Origin: Castellaniella sp. UBA6218
GTDB taxonomy: Bacteria; Pseudomonadota; Gammaproteobacteria; Burkholderiales; Burkholderiaceae_B
Reading direction: 5' to 3'
Length of the DNA: 26,335 bases
NCBI GenBank assembly: GCA_002421865.1
Contig: DISE01000072.1
Coordinates: forward strand, 1 to 26,335
Notes under the pieces: generated by a model
What the model saw: only the letters and a program-made list of their open reading frames with translations
Databases searched by the model: none
What the model was told of the DNA's origin: nothing
Shown here: positions 22,232 to 26,335 of the stretch, piece after piece
Position numbering within the stretch: position 1 is the first letter of the stretch
Layout: every line of letters starts with the position of its first letter
Program-made: the position numbers and the translations under genes

Positions 22232-23272
22232 TTAGTGCGACCGTCCAGCGATAAGCAACCCAAGAGCAACACCCAGCCGCCCATCCATGGTCCACTGGCG
22301 AAACGCGAATTTGACGGCACTCAGCAACTTTCGATCTGTGGTGACTCTATTCCAGGGGGTGCCGCTTGAAATCTTGAGCAACACCAAATCAAGTATCCGA
22401 CGACGCGAGTGCCTACCTGCCTGTCCGCCACACGAATCCCCAGCGGAAAGCTCTGGCTCCAACTGTTCCCACTCTGCATCAGACACCTCGTAGCCGCCAT
22501 CTGGCCTTGCCGGGACAGATAGCCCTTTTGCAGAAGCAGCTCGCTTCCGATTCGGATCCACACTCGCGTGGAAGACGTACTGCTCGGAGCTCTTCGTGAG
22601 GCTATCCTCAGCAGGAACAAACACTTGGCTCAGCGCAGCCTGGGTGACAAACAGGTCCCCACCACGCCGTACGCCATGCAGAACAATCCTCGTTTGCCCC
22701 ATCGGCAAGGTCATTCCCAGAGTCCCTTTCAGGGCATTGCGGTACACGTTCCAAGTCATCTTCCTCGCGGAGAGCGAAAGCTGGCACCACTGAATCGCGC
22801 GCTCCCGGTGAGTGCCCTTCTGTGTGCAGAATCGGCTGGCTTCAGGCACGCCGTCCAAGACAACCGTAGGAGGCTCCTGGCCGTAACCCACGAAGGAGAT
22901 CATATCCAAGCCGGCAGGCCGGAAGATTGCAGGCAGCACACAATAGTGCGGCTTGAAGAACGCCCGCATGAGAACCAGCGCCGGAACGTGAGCGGTCAAT
23001 GCTGGGTTCACATCGAAGGTGAAAACCAGGTGCCTGTGTACCTCCGACGGACTCTCCGGAAAACCCAAGCCGGCCAGATAGGTGTCAGCGGGCTCCGTGT
23101 GCCATGACGCGAAATCCCCCTCGTAAACGTACCTCCCTGCTTTCGCAGGCTTTGGCACGCCCAGTTGGGTAGCTTGCTCAATGGGGATAACACGGCGCAC
23201 ACCCGAATCGGTCACGATCTCGATCTCTCTCGGGTTCTCTGCGGTGGCTCCCAACGCCCAGGTCTGTTCCAT
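22232..23272 (-). CDS. Uncharacterised protein with C-terminal IS5-transposase-like (DUF4096) HTH domain
   Basis: This 346-residue protein has two parts. Residues 1-265 form an unassigned domain with HLVFTFDVNPALTAHVPALV, then LMRAFFKPHYCVLPAIFRP and MGQTRIVLHGVRRGGDLFVT. The C-terminus (about 268-340) reads VSDAEWEQLEPEL, SRRRILDLVLLKISSGTPWN and AFRQWTMDGRLG, matching the winged-HTH N-domain of IS5-family transposases (DUF4096). No DDE catalytic domain follows; the protein ends six residues later. It may be a domesticated DNA-binding protein, perhaps a target selector or regulator for the element. The LMRAFFKPHY...F.P stretch is faintly like the N-domain of TnsE, too weak to name. GGAGAG lies 8-9 bases before the ATG at 23272. 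Confidence 0.75.
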   Translation of the reverse strand: MEQTWALGATAENPREIEIVTDSGVRRVIPIEQATQLGVPKPAKAGRYVYEGDFASWHTEPADTYLAGLGFPESPSEVHRHLVFTFDVNPALTAHVPALVLMRAFFKPHYCVLPAIFRPAGLDMISFVGYGQEPPTVVLDGVPEASRFCTQKGTHRERAIQWCQLSLSARKMTWNVYRNALKGTLGMTLPMGQTRIVLHGVRRGGDLFVTQAALSQVFVPAEDSLTKSSEQYVFHASVDPNRKRAASAKGLSVPARPDGGYEVSDAEWEQLEPELSAGDSCGGQAGRHSRRRILDLVLLKISSGTPWNRVTTDRKLLSAVKFAFRQWTMDGRLGVALGLLIAGRSH

Positions 23273-23398
23273 AAATTCGCTCTCCAGTGGTGGCTAGAGA
23301 GGTATAGGCAGAACAGCGTGGCAACACGGGGCATTTTTTGTGAAGGCCGCTTGCCGGAGGCCTCACGGGCCGTGCCAGGAGAAGGCGGCGGGAATGAG

Positions 23399-23418
23399 AT
23401 CTTTCAATTATGAAAGAT
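23399..23418 (+). terminator. AT-rich hairpin followed by T-run
   Basis: ATCTTTCA-ATTA-TGAAAGAT is a perfect 8-bp stem with a 4-nt loop, followed by TTTTTG on the plus strand. It sits in the 265-bp gap between the 77-aa and 346-aa minus-strand genes. It could be a weak terminator for plus-strand transcripts or an operator for the gene starting at 23272. Nothing else stands out in that gap. Confidence 0.4.
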
Positions 23419-23537
23419 TTTTGAAAATATCTTCAGTCGAAGTGGCCGATGAGGTGCGCGCGACGGGCGCACGGGATTGCAAGCATGCCCGCTCTTCCTC
23501 TGGCTCGGATTTCATCTGCACCCGCTGCATGAGCACA

Positions 23538-23771
23538 TCAAATACGACGTTCTCTCCTCAAACCGCCCTCGATCGCGCACACCTGCTGCACCGCATCCGG
23601 GTGAGAGAGCGCATCCTCCACAGTAGCGTCCGCTTTCTCGCAGACCGCCTGAATCGCACGGAGCGCCGCTTCGGCATGGCCGGAGGAACCTGCTGCAAGG
23701 CCCAGCTGCGCGTGGATGGAGACAACGCGCATCGCACATTCAAATTCATCGAGAGCGACAAGCAGGGGCAT
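23538..23771 (-). CDS. Small hypothetical protein (77 residues)
   Basis: The product starts MPLLVALDEFECAMRVVSIH and is predicted to be mostly helical (HAEAALRAIQAVCEKADATV), ending GGLRRERRI. GAGGTG lies about 7 bases before the ATG at 23771, which favours this short form over the longer frame to 23993, whose N-terminal extension looks random. The plus-strand frame over the same region (23340-23867) has a worse start and Arg/Ser-rich shadow composition. No family recognised. It points in the same direction as the antitoxin-related genes downstream. Confidence 0.5.
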   Translation of the reverse strand: MPLLVALDEFECAMRVVSIHAQLGLAAGSSGHAEAALRAIQAVCEKADATVEDALSHPDAVQQVCAIEGGLRRERRI

Positions 23772-23962
23772 GAAGCACCTCGCGGTAGTTGGCTGGGCTC
23801 CAGTGTGCCTGGGTCGCGCAGGATGCGCCACGTGGGGTGGGACACAAATGCGACGCATGGAAATTGAGAGCAGATCGGCAGAGCCATGACCTATACGGGG
23901 AGGCATAACATAAGAGAAAATGATCATGGATATGCCGGTGAAATCGCAAAAAGAGGTTACTG

Positions 23963-24595
23963 GTGAAAAACCACCACATGGAAGCCCTAGCACGCTCGCA
24001 GCGTCTGTATCACCGGCTCACTCCCTGGCACGGGAACGGCGGGCTTTATATCCTGCACTCCTACGAGGAAATGGCCGACAACGATCTCTCCTGGTGGGAT
24101 GACTTCCAGTCCATCCTCTCCGGGCGCCGCATCAATGTCTCGTGGCATCATCCACGCCAAGCCTACCAGGACGAACTTGACTCACGCTCTTGGGATATCG
24201 TCGACCCGCAAGGCGAGTCTTCCTGGCTCAGCCTGCTCGACGGAAAACGCCACTACAAAAAAGTCGGCCGTTCACGCAAACGGCTCGTAGGTACGGCGAT
24301 GCGCGAGAAAACTGCAGACGAACAAGCACGTTCCGACGCGACAGAGGCGGAACGCCAACGGCTTTACGCCCACGGGATTGATTACCGGGTCATCCCCGGC
24401 ATGAAGCGAGAACGCACCTCCTGGTCCCTCTTTGTGGAGCTATGTGCGCCCATAGAGATCCGGCGGCCGGAGGATGTCCAGCAGGCAGCAAACCTCGTGC
24501 GCCGGCTGTTGCGGTTCGAGACTACCCTTGAACGGGAATTTCCTGGTTATTCCTACGGACAGGAGGATTGGTTAAGCGAGGCACCCCGCAGGTAG
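23963..24595 (+). CDS. Uncharacterised 210-residue protein
   Basis: GTG start at 23963 with AAGAGG 6-7 bases upstream. The protein is soluble-looking and rich in Trp and charged residues: YHRLTPWHGNGGLYILHSYE, then DLSWWDDFQSILSGRRINVS near the N-terminus and ERTSWSLFVELCAPIEIRRP near the C-terminus, with a final helix pair containing VRRLLRFETTLEREFPG. I do not recognise the family. It begins the second plus-strand group of cargo genes; 191 bp without a gene separate it from the 77-aa gene, which runs the other way, so promoters for both probably lie there. Confidence 0.75.
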   Translation: MKNHHMEALARSQRLYHRLTPWHGNGGLYILHSYEEMADNDLSWWDDFQSILSGRRINVSWHHPRQAYQDELDSRSWDIVDPQGESSWLSLLDGKRHYKKVGRSRKRLVGTAMREKTADEQARSDATEAERQRLYAHGIDYRVIPGMKRERTSWSLFVELCAPIEIRRPEDVQQAANLVRRLLRFETTLEREFPGYSYGQEDWLSEAPRR

Positions 24596-24735
24596 GCTGA
24601 AGAGGCGCGGCACAAAATCGGTGGGAACACAACTGAGGCGGCGGTAGCGAGCAGTCCGCTGGTTGTGATCGGCTGCGTTCAGAGCTAGATTCGCCTACGC
24701 TGCCACACAGCAGACAGTCCACCTTCTCCTTGCCA

Positions 24736-24752
24736 TTGAACATACCGTTCAA
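24736..24752. promoter_or_regulatory. Candidate operator upstream of the GIY-YIG gene
   Basis: TTGAAC-ATACC-GTTCAA is a perfect 6-bp inverted repeat with a 5-bp spacer, 60 bp before the ATG at 24813, in the otherwise featureless 217-bp gap 24596-24812. Size and symmetry suit a repressor-dimer site; the binder is unknown. Confidence 0.3.
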
Positions 24753-24812
24753 CTCGGACGCCTTGCGGCTTATGAACGCAAGTCGCCGGTCAGCTTCACA
24801 TTGGAGTTCAGG

Positions 24813-25298
24813 ATGCCGGTCTATTTCGTTCGGGAATTGCGCGACGGCCACATCAAGATTGGCGTGAGCCAAGAAATCCGACGGAGGCTTTCACAACTCC
24901 AGACGGGTTCGCCATGCGAGCTAGCACTTATGGGATGGCTGGAGTCACAAGATGATTTCGGCTTGGAACGAGATCTGCACAGAGAATACAGCGCGAAGCG
25001 CCTCCGCGGTGAATGGTTCTCGATCAATCAGGATGACGTGCTGAAGCAATTGGTGCGCCATCAAGGGTTCATTCCGAAGAACGACAACTCATTCGAAGTT
25101 ATAGGCTACGACCGTGACGGTATTCCCGAGTACATGGGCATCTGCACATGGGCAGACTTTGAAATTTATGAGTGTTGTCCGTTCTGTGGTTGCTTTTGCG
25201 GGATGCATTTCCAAGAGACATCAGGCATGTATCACTGCGTCAATTGCGACACCCTGACGGACTTCTCGGACTTGCGACCTCGCCGCGGCGAGTTCTAA
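24813..25298 (+). CDS. GIY-YIG nuclease-like protein (T5orf172/Mug113 type) with C-terminal zinc ribbon
   Basis: This 161-residue protein opens with the variant GIY-YIG pair of the T5orf172/Mug113 group: VYFVRE (3-8) and IKIGVS (14-19), then RRRLSQLQTGSPCELALMGW, LERDLHREYSAKRLRGEWFS (ending near residue 71). The E/H and RGEWF positions of the family are present. A linker leads to cysteine pairs C122-P-F-C125 and C142-V-N-C145, a likely zinc ribbon, with extra Cys at 121, 127 and 129. GGAG lies 7 bases before the ATG at 24813; the TTG at 24801 is less likely. Members occur in phages and mobile elements as DNA-binding or endonuclease proteins. Whether this one cuts DNA is not decided by sequence. 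Confidence 0.85.
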   Translation: MPVYFVRELRDGHIKIGVSQEIRRRLSQLQTGSPCELALMGWLESQDDFGLERDLHREYSAKRLRGEWFSINQDDVLKQLVRHQGFIPKNDNSFEVIGYDRDGIPEYMGICTWADFEIYECCPFCGCFCGMHFQETSGMYHCVNCDTLTDFSDLRPRRGEF

Positions 25299-25376
25299 CA
25301 TGGCAGCCAACACCGATATCCTCATGGCGGACTATCGCCTGTCAAGGGTCTGCCAGACACTTCTACGGTGTGCCTC

Positions 25377-26273
25377 ATGATTACGACGCTCCAAGAGTTT
25401 GAAGAGAGCACGGCTTTTGAGCTCTATGTGCTCGAAACCGTACGCCCCGCAATCGAACAACATGACGGTGCCTGCATAGATCTTCGAGGAGGGAAAACGG
25501 TTGCCGAAGTAAGCGTTATTTTCAACGATAGTCTCTATGCGGAAGCCGTCGACAGCCTAAAGGACAAGCTAGCACCCTTACTTTTCGGAGCAGCCTGGAA
25601 AGTGCTTGACCTTTTGCTGGAATTTGCACTAACCAGTGCAACGCTTGCCCCTGCTCGCCATGACTGGTCCATCGCAGAAAAACAGCAACATGCCCAGAGC
25701 GCCAGCGGCGATAAAGGTGTTTTGGGATGTTCGCAACAGGTTTGGACTGCGGTTCTCAGTGTTTATGCCGCCACGGTCGAACATCGGCATTGCCTAATCC
25801 ACCGCACCGCAAAAGTCGACGCAACATCGGGCACCTTGGAAGGCGTCGATCGAGGCAACCAGCCGCTAAAGCCGCTTACTCGTGACGAACAAGTGGCATT
25901 GGCAAAGGCCTCTGGGCTAATCGCTCGCAGAGTTGTGGCAGGTGGGCTGGACCGACGCGCAGAGGATCACCTGAAGTACTACTTGGATCTCCTTGGTGCG
26001 CATTCAGGTTTACCACGGTTTGGAATTAGCGGAATAAACGCGCCTGTAGATATCCTGCTCACCCTTATGAATGACGGCGGGCGACTCATCCTCGACATGA
26101 GCGGCGTCGTAGAGAGAGCTCGTGAGGTCTTCCAGACGGTGGCCCATTTCAATCTGTTGATCGATGTCCCAGATGGCTCAGGCCGACGCTTGTTCGCCCA
26201 AGCCGAAGCTTGTCCGCCAGGACAAACGACTATCAACCTAAACGCGCTTCCTGCTTGGCTAGAGTTGAGGTAG
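25377..26273 (+). CDS. Uncharacterised protein with a HEPN-like R-x4-H motif
   Basis: This 298-residue protein starts MITTLQEFEE (ATG at 25377; a GTG at 25368 is also in frame, and neither has a clear ribosome site). The central helical region contains VWTAVLSVYAATVEHRHCLI, then HRTAKVD: R137-H-C-L-I-H142 fits the R-x4-6-H catalytic motif of HEPN domains, preceded by Glu135 as often seen. HEPN domains are frequently RNases in defence and toxin systems, but many are inactive. The N- and C-terminal parts are not recognised. It lies 78 bp after the GIY-YIG gene on the same strand, so the two may form an operon. The last 62 bases of the window contain no assignable gene. Confidence 0.65.
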   Translation: MITTLQEFEESTAFELYVLETVRPAIEQHDGACIDLRGGKTVAEVSVIFNDSLYAEAVDSLKDKLAPLLFGAAWKVLDLLLEFALTSATLAPARHDWSIAEKQQHAQSASGDKGVLGCSQQVWTAVLSVYAATVEHRHCLIHRTAKVDATSGTLEGVDRGNQPLKPLTRDEQVALAKASGLIARRVVAGGLDRRAEDHLKYYLDLLGAHSGLPRFGISGINAPVDILLTLMNDGGRLILDMSGVVERAREVFQTVAHFNLLIDVPDGSGRRLFAQAEACPPGQTTINLNALPAWLELR

Positions 26274-26335
26274 TCAACATGAGGCACAACGGCGGCAAGC
26301 GACGGCCTCGTGGGTGGCGTCAACTATTTTGAGCG

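Larger units (their letters stand above)
14313..26335 (+). mobile_element. Probable Tn7-like transposon: left end and cargo (right end outside the window)
   Basis: The element begins inside pilN. Three direct repeats with the shared 19-mer TGACATTAAAGTTCTGTTC lie within 135 bp. They resemble the Tn7 TnsB site (GACAATAAAGT..., recalled), point inward, and are spread out like the three sites of Tn7-L. The 8 bases before the first GACATT are TGGTCCCT, where Tn7 has its terminal TG-starting octamer, so the tip may be 14313. Base composition drops sharply from here on. No tnsABC, tniABQ or istAB genes are in the window; in Tn7 they sit at the other end. An IS21-type end or a plasmid-derived island remains possible. 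Confidence 0.45.

Noticed and set aside
23340..23867. 175-codon plus-strand frame
   Set aside because: No ribosome site at its start and no recognisable features; the minus-strand 77-codon gene has a good ribosome site and more protein-like composition.
1..26335. CRISPR array, tRNA or rRNA genes
   Set aside because: No regularly spaced repeats, cloverleaf sequences or rRNA signatures were noticed on reading; a dedicated covariance search was not possible.

Overview
The window looks like the chromosome (or a large replicon) of a GC-rich betaproteobacterium, most likely Alcaligenaceae (Bordetella/Achromobacter-like). This placement is inferred from gene content, codon use and the order of the urate/allantoin genes; no rRNA or other phylogenetic marker is present. 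No tRNA, rRNA or CRISPR array was recognised.

Region 1 (1-7545) is housekeeping and purine catabolism. A YghU-type glutathione transferase and a small GlsB/YeaQ membrane protein diverge from each other. A minus-strand operon then reads gntR-type regulator, puuE (allantoinase), alc (allantoicase), an M20 metallopeptidase and slyX, with gaps of only 2-28 bp. Divergent from it are uraH (5-hydroxyisourate hydrolase) and puuD (membrane urate hydroxylase with a cytochrome c tail). The shared intergenic region carries two near-identical ATTGT-TG-ACAAT operators 44 bp apart and a good promoter for the regulator, so the regulator probably controls both arms and itself. Together the genes turn urate into ureidoglycolate plus urea. 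OHCU decarboxylase and ureidoglycolate lyase are not in the window.

Region 2 (7600-14319) is a minus-strand R64/PAPI-1-like type IVb pilus operon in the order pilN'-pilO-pilP-pilQ-pilR-pilS-pilV, with several overlapping start/stop codons. The secretin gene pilN keeps only its C-terminal ~145 codons.

Region 3 (about 14313-26335) is an AT-richer accessory island that starts exactly where pilN is cut. Its edge holds three directly repeated ~22-bp sites, spaced like the TnsB-binding sites at the left end of Tn7, plus a consensus DnaA box. I read this as the left end of a Tn7-like transposon whose right end and transposition genes lie outside the window; an IS21-type end is the main alternative. 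The cargo comprises a ~1,518-residue SF1 helicase fused to a Vsr/PD-(D/E)XK nuclease (a likely single-gene phage-defence protein); a 60-codon gene broken by an in-frame TGA; an unassigned 249-residue protein; two orphan antitoxins (MazE/DUF3018 and MbcA/ParS/Xre) without toxins; an unassigned protein ending in an IS5-transposase-like helix-turn-helix domain; several unknown small proteins; a GIY-YIG protein with a zinc ribbon; and a protein with a HEPN-like R-x4-H motif. The best candidates for something new are the helicase-nuclease with its neighbours, and the unusual HTH fusion protein.
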